DNA of 64,000 nt from contig JBCBMY010000004.1 of assembly GCA_039822045.1 (NCBI GenBank), positions 62,001-126,000 of the forward strand. Direction: 5' to 3'. The position numbers were made by a program, and so were the translations under genes. Source of the stretch: HLUCCA09 sp039822045 (lineage in GTDB: Bacteria; Pseudomonadota; Alphaproteobacteria; Rhodobacterales; Rhodobacteraceae). Numbering within the stretch: the first letter of the stretch is position 1; each line of letters begins with the position of its first letter. Below, piece after piece: positions 35,053-42,594 of this stretch. The notes under the pieces are model-generated. The model was given only the letters and a program-made list of their open reading frames with translations. It was not told the origin of the DNA and did no database searches.

Positions 35053-35784
35053 TCAGCCGCGCCCAATATAGGGCATCTTCGGCGCCATCAGCGTCATGGT
35101 CAGGATATTGGCCTCGGGCGGTAACGTGGCCATGTGCCAAACGGCGCGCGCGGCCTCTTCCACTGGAAAGGTCGGGGGCGGCTGCCGACCAGCGGCAATC
35201 TCGACACGGCCAAGAGCATCGAGCATCTCGGTGTGCGCATTGCCGATGTCGATCTGACTGCAACTAATCCCGACGTCGCGACCATCGAGTTCCGTCTGCT
35301 TTGTAAGTCCCGTCAACGCGTGTTTCGTTGCGGTATATGGAGCCGCCCCGGGACGCGGAACATGGGCCGAGATCGAACCATTTATCAGGATGCGTCCGCC
35401 TTGTGGGTCCTGCCGCCGCATGCGCCCGAACGCCGCCCGCACCGTTAGAAACATGCCGGTCAGGTTCACCGAAACGGATGTGTGCCAGTCCTCGATCGCA
35501 ATCTCGTCGATGGGTGCGGCCGGCGTGAAGACGCCCGCATTGGCGAACACCGCATCGAGGCGACCGCAGTGCTCTGCGAGGTTGTCGACCGCGCTCTGCA
35601 CGTCTTCGGCCAGAGTCACATCGCCTGGCAGGACGAGTGCACGCGCTGCGCCGTTTGCCACGGCGTCGAGTCGGTCGCGTCGTCGGGCGAACAGCCCGAC
35701 TGTCCATCCATTCTCCAAAAACTGACGCGCCGTCGCTGCCCCGATGCCTGACGAGGCGCCCGTGATCAGGATCGACTTGGTCAC
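35053..35784 (-). CDS. Short-chain dehydrogenase/reductase
   Basis: 243-residue classical SDR. NAD(P)-binding TGASSGIG is at residues 8-15; an Arg-rich ARRRDR after the second strand suggests NADP(H) preference. The catalytic set is Ser in LINGSIS, and Tyr and Lys in YTATKHAL. Its start overlaps the helicase stop by four bases (ATGA), so it is coupled to that gene although no shared function is apparent. Substrate unknown. Confidence 0.92.
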   Translation of the reverse strand: MTKSILITGASSGIGAATARQFLENGWTVGLFARRRDRLDAVANGAARALVLPGDVTLAEDVQSAVDNLAEHCGRLDAVFANAGVFTPAAPIDEIAIEDWHTSVSVNLTGMFLTVRAAFGRMRRQDPQGGRILINGSISAHVPRPGAAPYTATKHALTGLTKQTELDGRDVGISCSQIDIGNAHTEMLDALGRVEIAAGRQPPPTFPVEEAARAVWHMATLPPEANILTMTLMAPKMPYIGRG

Positions 35785-37331
35785 TCGCGTTCCTCCTCAA
35801 GTGCGAGCGCCGGCGCCGTCTCGATCCGAAGATCGTCCGTTTCCAACAGCCCCTTCGGTCGCGCCAGAGCGTAGCGGGTGACCCAGGCCAGTCGCTCCTC
35901 GGCCCGCGTGATTGCGACATAGGCCAGGCGCTTCCAAAGCGGTTGGCCCGCTTCCATCCGGCCGGCCCGCGCCGCGGCGTAGAGATCAGGCGCGAAGACC
36001 TGAACTCTCGGCCATTGCGAGCCCTGTGCCTTGTGGATTGTCACTGCGGCCCCGTGCAGAAACGTAGCCCCCATACGCGCAGCAGACGGGATGAACGGCT
36101 CTTCCTCGCCGGGATGCTCGATCTTGATGATCGAAGCCGCCGATACGCGTGGGTCTTCGGCGCCGATCACGTGGAGCCGGGCAAAGCCCGGCGATTTGCC
36201 TGGTCCCAGATAGATCACTTGCGCACCCTTGATCAAACCGCGCGCTTCCAGATCGAGGCGCTTCTTCCGATGTTTGAGGGGCAGTTCGATCCCATCGCAA
36301 ATCAGCGGTTCGCCAGGCAGCAAATCGTCCGGTGGTGCGGCATGGGCCCCTCGAAACGCCTGGATCAGCCGGATCCGCGTTGCATTCCGCCAGACAAGAA
36401 CGGGCGAGCGCGCCATCAGGTCGGCATCGACGCGGGGGCACAGTTCCACCCGATTGTCATCGGCCGCCGCCTCTTCAACCATCCGCTCAAACTGTTCGAA
36501 CGTCAGGTCAGGATCAGCAAGCGCGTGGGCCAGGTCAAGGATAGGACTGTCACCCGCCTGACGGTGCACGCGCGTGAGCGTCAGCTTGCGCTTTTCGGGC
36601 AAGGTCTCGAAAACCATGCGCGCTTCGCCCTCGCCGGCGCCCTTGACCGGGGCGAGCTGCGCCGGGTCGCCAAAAAGCAGAAGAGTCGGAAAGATCTCGC
36701 GCAGGTCGTCGAGTTGACGGGTATCGAGCATCGAGCTCTCGTCGACCATTCCGATGTCCAGCGGCTCTTCCCGCCGCTTCCAACCGGTGATGAAATCCGA
36801 GCCGCGCAGTCCGGCCGCGGCCAGGGCCCCGGGGATCGAAGGGTTCTGCTGATAGTAGGCGTGGGCGCGGTCGAGCGCGATGTCCGTCAGCCCCTCTACC
36901 TCGGGCCGGTCGCCCTGACCGGCAATCCATGCGGCCAGCGCTTCGTATTCGGGGGCATAGACCGGCGTGTAGAGAATGCGGTGGATGGTGGTGGCAGGCA
37001 CGCCCCTCAGGCGCAGCACGAACGCGGCCTTGTTCGTGGGGGCAAGGATCGCCAGCGTGCGTCGGTCGCGCCGCCGCCGACCCTCCCAATCGCCCGAAAC
37101 CACCTCGACTCCCGCTTCGCGAAGGGCGGTGGCCAAACGGGCCAGAAGGAGGGTTTTGCCCGATCCGGCCTTGCCGATCACAGCAAGGGTGCTGTCGCGT
37201 CCTTCAGCGCGTGGGGTCAGCGTTTCCGATACCAGATCGACACCGGCCCGGCCCAATTCGTCGGCAATCGTATCCCATGCCGCGGCCTGGTCGTCGGAGA
37301 AGGGAAGCGGGGGGGCAGGGGCCTCGGACAT
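35781..37331 (-). CDS. RecD2-like ATP-dependent DNA helicase
   Basis: 516 residues. Walker A is in VIGKAGSGKTLLLARL near the N-terminus, Walker B-like DESSMLD follows, and the C-terminal UvrD-type motif VTIHKAQGSQWPRV marks superfamily 1. It is shorter than full RecD2 and is usually annotated as AAA-family ATPase/exodeoxyribonuclease V subunit alpha-like. The ATG at 37331 gives MSEAPAPPL; a start ten codons earlier is open. A role in DNA repair or recombination is inferred from the family. Confidence 0.9.
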   Translation of the reverse strand: MSEAPAPPLPFSDDQAAAWDTIADELGRAGVDLVSETLTPRAEGRDSTLAVIGKAGSGKTLLLARLATALREAGVEVVSGDWEGRRRRDRRTLAILAPTNKAAFVLRLRGVPATTIHRILYTPVYAPEYEALAAWIAGQGDRPEVEGLTDIALDRAHAYYQQNPSIPGALAAAGLRGSDFITGWKRREEPLDIGMVDESSMLDTRQLDDLREIFPTLLLFGDPAQLAPVKGAGEGEARMVFETLPEKRKLTLTRVHRQAGDSPILDLAHALADPDLTFEQFERMVEEAAADDNRVELCPRVDADLMARSPVLVWRNATRIRLIQAFRGAHAAPPDDLLPGEPLICDGIELPLKHRKKRLDLEARGLIKGAQVIYLGPGKSPGFARLHVIGAEDPRVSAASIIKIEHPGEEEPFIPSAARMGATFLHGAAVTIHKAQGSQWPRVQVFAPDLYAAARAGRMEAGQPLWKRLAYVAITRAEERLAWVTRYALARPKGLLETDDLRIETAPALALEEERE

Positions 37332-37440
37332 GCGCCGGAGCCTAGTGGATCGGCGAAGCAAGGGGAATTGGGCAAGGGTGGGACATGCCCTTTGCCCAAC
37401 GTTACCCGCACGACTGCATCACCACTCGCTCCACATTCAC

Positions 37441-38079
37441 CTAGGCTGTCTCTGCGAGCGCTTCGGCGGTCGCGCCCCCGAGCGAATGCTCGAACCAGCG
37501 GGCCGACGTCGCTCTGTCGACGCCCACGCGCTTCAGAGTTTTGGGCCAGGCATCCGCCTGCATTTCCCACAGGCCGACGCCGATCCTCTCTCCGCCGCTG
37601 CCCGACGTTCCGATCACGTCGGGCTGGACGCCGTACAGGCGATAGATGCGCTCCATGCGCGGATCGAAGACGCCGACATAGTGAGCGAGGCCGAACCGGG
37701 CCATCACCTCACCGGCGCCAAGCACGAGCGCGGCCGCGGCGCTGCGATCGGCGCGCTGACTGATACAAAAACGGGTGCATTCCCAGATCAGAGGGCTCTC
37801 GATATGGACGCCATCGGTCAGATACGAAAAATGCTCATTCACCATGCAGCGCCCGACCGTCGGCAACAGCCGCATCGAACCGCCGTGAGTGCCATCGGGC
37901 AACTCCCAGATGACGTAGAGCGGGTCCAGGTCGTCGTACTGGTCTTGTTCCCAGCCGCGAGCGTCGACGGTCACGGCCCAGCCGAGCCGATTATGGAACT
38001 GGTCCGCCCGGTCGCGAAACATCGTGTCGCGCAGGATGGGGAAGCGATGGAGGTCGTGGCCGTAGAGGTAGCGAAGCAT
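37441..38079 (-). CDS. luxI: Acyl-homoserine lactone synthase (LuxI family)
   Basis: 212 residues. Makes N-acyl-homoserine lactone signals from S-adenosylmethionine and acyl-ACP. With the ATG at 38079 the conserved LuxI residues fall at their standard positions: R24, F28, W34, E44, D46, D49, R70 and F84, with E100 and R103 one off. This supports that start over an in-frame TTG six bases upstream. A Shine-Dalgarno (GGAAAGGA) precedes it. Downstream of, and on the same strand as, the luxR gene. Acyl chain length cannot be read from the sequence. Confidence 0.96.
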   Translation of the reverse strand: MLRYLYGHDLHRFPILRDTMFRDRADQFHNRLGWAVTVDARGWEQDQYDDLDPLYVIWELPDGTHGGSMRLLPTVGRCMVNEHFSYLTDGVHIESPLIWECTRFCISQRADRSAAAALVLGAGEVMARFGLAHYVGVFDPRMERIYRLYGVQPDVIGTSGSGGERIGVGLWEMQADAWPKTLKRVGVDRATSARWFEHSLGGATAEALAETA

Positions 38080-38123
38080 GGGCAAGTCCTTTCCGGAGCG
38101 ATACGGAAAGGGTTAACGCCACC

Positions 38124-38170
38124 GTGGTTTACAAAGGCCGAACGCCAAGCACGAGTGGTTTACAGTTCGT
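38124..38170 (-). promoter_or_regulatory. Direct repeat upstream of luxI (candidate operator)
   Basis: GTGGTTTACA occurs twice, at 38124-38133 and 38155-38164 on the plus strand, 31 bases apart (about three helical turns), 45-90 bases before the luxI start. The distal copy lies in a 20-base segment (38151-38170) with outer dyad ACGA...TCGT, the length of a lux box but with only six of ten pairs matching. Binding by the neighbouring LuxR is inferred, not shown. Confidence 0.4.
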
Positions 38171-38209
38171 TATCTTGCCTGTCTGTCGCATTGCGAGCGG
38201 GGTACAGGG

Positions 38210-38920
38210 CTACACGACGATCAGCCCTTTGGAGAGCGCGCGCGCCACGGCATGCGTGGTGTTCATGGCGCCGAGCTTGTGGCGAGCGGCCTCAATATAC
38301 ACCCGCAACGTGTGCTCTGAGATCTTCATTTCCTGTGCCGCTTGCGCGCGGTTCATCCCCTTCGCGATATAGGTCATGGCAGCCAGCTCGCGGGGCGAGA
38401 GGGCCGGCATGGGCACATCATCGGCGTCTTCGAACTCCAGAGCCTTCTTGTTGAATTCATGCGCGATAATGATCAGGTCGCGCTGGTGCTCGGCGATAAA
38501 GGTGGCCCAGGCAGGATCTCCACACCTGTGGGACGCGGTAAAGAGCGCAAACTGACCAGACGGCCCACGAATCGGGATCGAGTAGCCCTGGTTGCCGACC
38601 CCATACTCGATGGCTTCTTGAAGAAAGGCCCGGGCTGCGCGCGATGACCAGTCGAGGCTCTTCCAGTCCACCGGGTCGAAGCGCTGGAGACATCCGATGA
38701 TGACAGGGTCCATCCTCAGATAGTCGCGCTCGACATAGCGGTCGACCCAATCCTGACTGTAGGTACCGGCGCCAAAGCGCTCGCCACGTGAATTGACCCA
38801 GTGATAGACGATGTGGTCAACCGAAAGCGCATCCCTTAGCGATTCAGTCGCCGACTGGAGCCCGGCCACATCTGCCGCCGCCTGCACCAGCTCACAAACC
38901 CTCTCGAGCTCCTTTTGCAT
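38210..38920 (-). CDS. luxR: LuxR-family quorum-sensing regulator
   Basis: 236 residues. An N-terminal autoinducer-binding domain (about 10-165) carries the family's Trp/Tyr/Asp pattern (HWVNSR, YVERDYLRMDPVI). A C-terminal GerE-type helix-turn-helix has LSPRELAAMTYIAKGMNRAQ and ISEHTLRVYIEAARHKLGA. ATG 38920 has GCGGAG directly upstream; a GTG five codons earlier is possible. It overlaps the small gene before it by 29 bases and lies 131 bases before luxI, so the two are a cognate pair in all likelihood. Confidence 0.94.
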   Translation of the reverse strand: MQKELERVCELVQAAADVAGLQSATESLRDALSVDHIVYHWVNSRGERFGAGTYSQDWVDRYVERDYLRMDPVIIGCLQRFDPVDWKSLDWSSRAARAFLQEAIEYGVGNQGYSIPIRGPSGQFALFTASHRCGDPAWATFIAEHQRDLIIIAHEFNKKALEFEDADDVPMPALSPRELAAMTYIAKGMNRAQAAQEMKISEHTLRVYIEAARHKLGAMNTTHAVARALSKGLIVV

Positions 38921-39098
38921 CAGCTCCGCACTCACCACGCCCCCGCACGGCCGGGGCGACACGAAGGCTGGAAACCGATATCTCGGCGAGGGCCATGTGA
39001 CGCGTATCGTCGAGTTGCTCTGCCAGGCCCGGCAATCCGTTGGACTGCGCAAAGGTTTTCAGGTCTGCCAGAACATCGAGGATCCAGTCGTGTTGCAT
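38892..39098 (-). CDS. Small conserved protein preceding luxR
   Basis: 68 residues starting MQHDWILDVLADLKTFAQSN and continuing LPGLAEQLDDT. From memory this pattern recurs as a small hypothetical ORF just upstream of luxR-type genes in Rhodobacteraceae. The ATG at 39098 has AAAGG about 10 bases upstream, and the 3' end overlaps luxR by 29 bases, suggesting coupled translation. Predicted amphipathic helices, no membrane segment. The C-terminal third is low-complexity and less convincing. Function unknown. Confidence 0.7.
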   Translation of the reverse strand: MQHDWILDVLADLKTFAQSNGLPGLAEQLDDTRHMALAEISVSSLRVAPAVRGRGECGADAKGAREGL

Positions 39099-39101
39099 CA
39101 C

Positions 39102-39524
39102 AATACGCCTTTCTGGTGGTTAACGAAAGCTCTGCACAACCTTAGCAAGACCATCTGTGTTCAGAAATTCGCAAAACCACACTCCCCAGAAATGGCGAGG
39201 GAGCCTGCCGAGACATGCTTGATCGCAAAGGATGTGTCAGTTCGTGCATCTTGCGTAGCGTAAACGCGGCTCACGAATCACCTGGTCTGACCGGCGGAGT
39301 CACCACCGGCGTCGCTGAGCCCTCGGAGCCGAAGAGCAAAGGCAGGCATGACGGGCCACACGGCCGGCACGAGGAACCGGTGCAACTGTCCGATTGTGAC
39401 GATACGTCAGCGGGCTTGGTGCAAGCGCACGCAAGTGGTTGCCCACATCGCACGCGCGCAGGGACGAAAGATGGCTTGATCGGGTCGCTCCATAGAGTAA
39501 GAGCCACCCGACCAATGCGCGCCG
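39102..39524. other. Intergenic region before the luxR operon
   Basis: About 420 bases between the small luxR-linked gene and the ccr stop codon. No convincing gene was found. It should contain the promoter of the small ORF-luxR unit near 39110-39200, where AT content rises, and the 3' untranslated region of ccr. No canonical lux box or strong terminator was recognised. Confidence 0.5.
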
Positions 39525-40811
39525 TCAGCCGCGTGCGTCGAGCGCGTCCTCGAGTGTTCGCAGCCCCGTCTTCGGCGCTTGAACGAGCACGGCCATGTTG
39601 CCGGGCTTGTGCTCGTTGCGCATCATCCGCATGTGTGCATCGGGGATTTCGGCCCACGGAAACACCTCCGACATGCAGGGGTCGAGCCGCCGTTCCAGCA
39701 TCAGCTTGTTCGCTGCAGCAGCTTGCTTGAGATGCGCGAAGTGCGAGCCCTGCAGACGCTTTTGATGCATCCACATATAGCGCACGTCGAACGTGCAGTT
39801 GAAGCCGGTGGTGCCCGCGCAGATGACCACCATTCCGCCCTTCTTGCAGACAAACGTCGACACAGGGAACGTGCTCTCGCCCGGGTGCTCAAACACCATG
39901 TCGACGTTTACGCCCTTTCCAGTGATGTCCCAGATCGCCTTGCCGAACTTGCGGGCTTCCTTGAACCATTCGGCATACTCGGGCGTGTTGACCGTGGGCA
40001 ACTGGCCCCAGCAGTTGAACTCCTTGCGGTTGATCACGCCCTGTGCGCCCAAATCCATGACAAACTGCCGCTTGTCCTCGTCTGAGATGACACCGATGGC
40101 ATTGGCCCCGGCTGTGTTGATCAGCTGAATGGCATAGGAGCCAAGACCGCCGGACGCACCCCAGACCAGAACATTCTGGCCGGGTTTTAAGTCGTGGGGG
40201 TGGTGGCCGAAGAGCATCCGATAGGCGGTCGCTAGCGTCAGCGTATAACACGCGGCCTCTTCCCAGGTCAGGTGCTTCGGCCGCGGCATGAGCTGCTGTG
40301 CTTGAACGCGTGTGAACTGGGCAAAAGAGCCGTCCGGCGTCTCATAACCCCAGATCCGTTGAGTGGGCGAGTACATCGGGTCGCCGCCGTTGCACTCCTC
40401 ATCGTCGCCGTCGTCCTGGTTGCAGTGGATGACGACCTCGTCTCCCACCTTCCAGTTCTTCACCTTGTCGCCCACGGCCCAGATGATCCCCGAAGCGTCC
40501 GATCCCGCAATGTGGTAAGGTTCGCCGTGACCATCGAGCGGCGAGATCGGTTGGCCGAGGGAGGCCCAGACACCATTGTAATTGACCCCTGCAGCCATCA
40601 CGAGGACGAGCACGTCGTGGCTGTCGATAGCTGGTGTTTCGACGACCTCGACTTGCATGGCAGTGTCGGGATCGCCATGGCGCTCTTTGCGGATGGCCCA
40701 GGCGTGCATCTGCGCGGGCACGTGGCCCATCGGGGGCATTTCGCCGATCTCGTAGAGATCTTTCTTTTCCGCCTCGTAGGTTGGCAGCGGGGTCTGGGTG
40801 TCGAGCGCCAT
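39525..40811 (-). CDS. ccr: Crotonyl-CoA carboxylase/reductase
   Basis: 428 residues. NADPH-dependent reductive carboxylation of crotonyl-CoA to ethylmalonyl-CoA, the key step of the ethylmalonyl-CoA pathway for C2 assimilation. It is an MDR-superfamily enzyme with GASGGLGSYAIQL for cofactor binding; IWGYETPDGSFAQF holds the Phe-Glu expected at the CO2 site and EHPGESTF lies in the substrate domain. The ATG at 40811 has AAGGAGG upstream, better than an alternative start six codons earlier. ecm lies nearby. Confidence 0.97.
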   Translation of the reverse strand: MALDTQTPLPTYEAEKKDLYEIGEMPPMGHVPAQMHAWAIRKERHGDPDTAMQVEVVETPAIDSHDVLVLVMAAGVNYNGVWASLGQPISPLDGHGEPYHIAGSDASGIIWAVGDKVKNWKVGDEVVIHCNQDDGDDEECNGGDPMYSPTQRIWGYETPDGSFAQFTRVQAQQLMPRPKHLTWEEAACYTLTLATAYRMLFGHHPHDLKPGQNVLVWGASGGLGSYAIQLINTAGANAIGVISDEDKRQFVMDLGAQGVINRKEFNCWGQLPTVNTPEYAEWFKEARKFGKAIWDITGKGVNVDMVFEHPGESTFPVSTFVCKKGGMVVICAGTTGFNCTFDVRYMWMHQKRLQGSHFAHLKQAAAANKLMLERRLDPCMSEVFPWAEIPDAHMRMMRNEHKPGNMAVLVQAPKTGLRTLEDALDARG

Positions 40812-40891
40812 CGAAGCCTCCTTGTCCAATTTTCTGCTGCGCCGGCATGCCGCAACGCAGAATCTCTAGCGGTCGACATAGAACCGGTGAC

Positions 40892-40912
40892 GCAATAATG
40901 CAATGCATTTGC
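40892..40912. promoter_or_regulatory. Imperfect GCAA/TTGC palindrome upstream of ccr
   Basis: The 21-base segment begins GCAA, ends TTGC and contains the palindrome AATGCATT. It lies about 80 bases upstream of the ccr start, in the region expected for its promoter. Acyl-CoA-responsive regulators of such pathways recognise related palindromes, but a specific binding protein cannot be assigned. Confidence 0.25.
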
Positions 40913-40928
40913 GGCCTCTTGAGTAATT

Positions 40929-42317
40929 TTATGTCGTCAGGCTGGTCGATCGCGTGGCGCCCTGTTGACCTGGGTCCGGCATTGGGGCCGGGCCGGATCG
41001 CGTGACGGACGCCGCGTAGAACTGCAGAAGCGACAGCGCTTCCGGGGCCGGCGCAATCCCGGTGGGACCTTCGCGCACGAAGTGCCGGAGGCGCGCCATT
41101 GCCAGCCCTTCGGCCAACAGCTCTTGCGAGGTTTCGCGCTCTGTCCGACCCGCCTCGGTAAGATAGTTCGCAACGCGTTCAGCAAGCATGGCATCGGAGG
41201 ACGGGCCGTCCCCTTCGAGTAAGGCACGAGCCACTAGAGGCAATGGCAGGTATGGCATCGCGGCCTCGATGCGCGCCATGAGTTGCGCAGCCATCGCCTC
41301 GGGACTCTCTTCCGCTTCGTCAAGCGACAGGGGGCGCCCAATCGTGACCCCCGCGCGCCCGAAACGACGGAAGCGTCCGGAGAGGCGAAGGCGCGTCATC
41401 TTCCACCAAAACCCGAGCACCGTCGGCAGCCGCGCGCGGAAATGCCTGCCACCTTCGGTTTGCGCTGCAATCAGTACCCTGTCCTCCAGGACGCGGTCGT
41501 AGTTCAGCGCCACGGGCACAAAGACGAGTGGGCGTCCGCTTCTTTCAGAGCCCTCACGGATGTAGCTCAGCAAGCCGACCTTTGGCGCGGCCAGCGCGCC
41601 ATCGAGGGACAATCCACCTTCTGGGAAGATCGCTTGCGTCACTCCGCCCTCTGCTGCCATCTGAACATATCGGGCGAGGACGCGACGATAGAGCTGCCCG
41701 CGCGACTTTCGGCGAATAAAGTACGCTCCCATGGAGCGGATGAGCGTCCGGAGCGGCCAGATCCGTGCCCATTCCCCCACGGCGTAGGACAGCGCCGTCC
41801 GTTCAGCCACAAGGTAGGTGACCAGGACGTAGTCCATGTTTGAGCGGTGGTTCATGACAAAGACGACAGTTGCGTCCGTCGGGATCGCACGCAGGGCCCG
41901 TTCATCAGCCACATCCAGTCGAACGTCGTAGAGTGCGTTCGACAACCAACGCGCGGCTCGGATCGCAAAGCCGAAATACGCCGCTGCGGAGAACGACGGA
42001 ACGATCTCTCGGGCGTAGCGCTGCGCGCGTTGAAACGCCACATCCTCGGGGATGCCGTCCAAAGCAGCTTCTTGCTGAACGGCCTCCATTACGTCGCTGT
42101 CAAAGGACAAGCGCATGACCATGTCGGCCCGGCGCGCCAACTTGAACGGCTGGATCGGCGTGGCCAGCCGCTTGTTGAGCTCAACCACCAGACGTTCGGC
42201 CCGACGCCTGAAGAACCAGCGCACTGAGGGGAACAGAAAGTGGGAGGCAAAAGTGACCGTCGCGAAGGCAAGGATCAAAAGCAGCAGCCAGAGTGGCACG
42301 GAAACCGGGGTCGACAT
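40929..42317 (-). CDS. PlsB-like glycerol-3-phosphate acyltransferase family protein
   Basis: 462 residues. An N-terminal membrane helix (about 8-28) precedes an acyltransferase domain with the H(X4)D motif NHRSNMD, the downstream block IFPEGGLSLDG and FVPVALNYDRVL. This matches the PlsC/PlsB superfamily, and homologues next to ccr in Rhodobacteraceae are annotated as 1-acyl-glycerol-3-phosphate acyltransferases. ATG 42317 is chosen over one 12 codons earlier. Acyl-donor preference unknown. It lies between ccr (same strand) and divergent ecm. Confidence 0.88.
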   Translation of the reverse strand: MSTPVSVPLWLLLLILAFATVTFASHFLFPSVRWFFRRRAERLVVELNKRLATPIQPFKLARRADMVMRLSFDSDVMEAVQQEAALDGIPEDVAFQRAQRYAREIVPSFSAAAYFGFAIRAARWLSNALYDVRLDVADERALRAIPTDATVVFVMNHRSNMDYVLVTYLVAERTALSYAVGEWARIWPLRTLIRSMGAYFIRRKSRGQLYRRVLARYVQMAAEGGVTQAIFPEGGLSLDGALAAPKVGLLSYIREGSERSGRPLVFVPVALNYDRVLEDRVLIAAQTEGGRHFRARLPTVLGFWWKMTRLRLSGRFRRFGRAGVTIGRPLSLDEAEESPEAMAAQLMARIEAAMPYLPLPLVARALLEGDGPSSDAMLAERVANYLTEAGRTERETSQELLAEGLAMARLRHFVREGPTGIAPAPEALSLLQFYAASVTRSGPAPMPDPGQQGATRSTSLTT

Positions 42318-42594
42318 TGCCGGACGTTGGCAGGTGGGGCGCGCCCCGTCCATATCCGGCCGCTATTCGGACCGGCCTCAGATGCAAGCGAACCTCTGAC
42401 CTGCCGTACTGCATTGGCTCGGACGCAGGACCTCGATGTCCGTCTCCTCCACGCGCCGGATCTTGTATGTTCGGGCTCTCGCCTTTCGCCTTTTGCGGAA
42501 CCAACGCTGCGGTGCGGCGGATTGACAGCGGCAGATTGTTAGCTCTATCACCATTTCTGAGAAATATTGTTGCGCATCGAGAGGAGCCGGCGAG

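Noticed and set aside
37441..38085. TTG at 38085 as luxI start
   Set aside because: It is only one or two bases from the AAGGA ribosome site, whereas ATG 38079 has correct spacing and puts conserved LuxI residues at standard positions.
38080..38209. A canonical lux box between luxR and luxI
   Set aside because: No 20-base element with strong dyad symmetry was found; only a partial dyad and a direct repeat exist, reported separately.
35943..38454. Long plus-strand frames antisense to the helicase and luxI genes
   Set aside because: Arg/Gly/Pro-rich shadow frames typical of GC-rich DNA; the minus-strand proteins are complete and recognisable.
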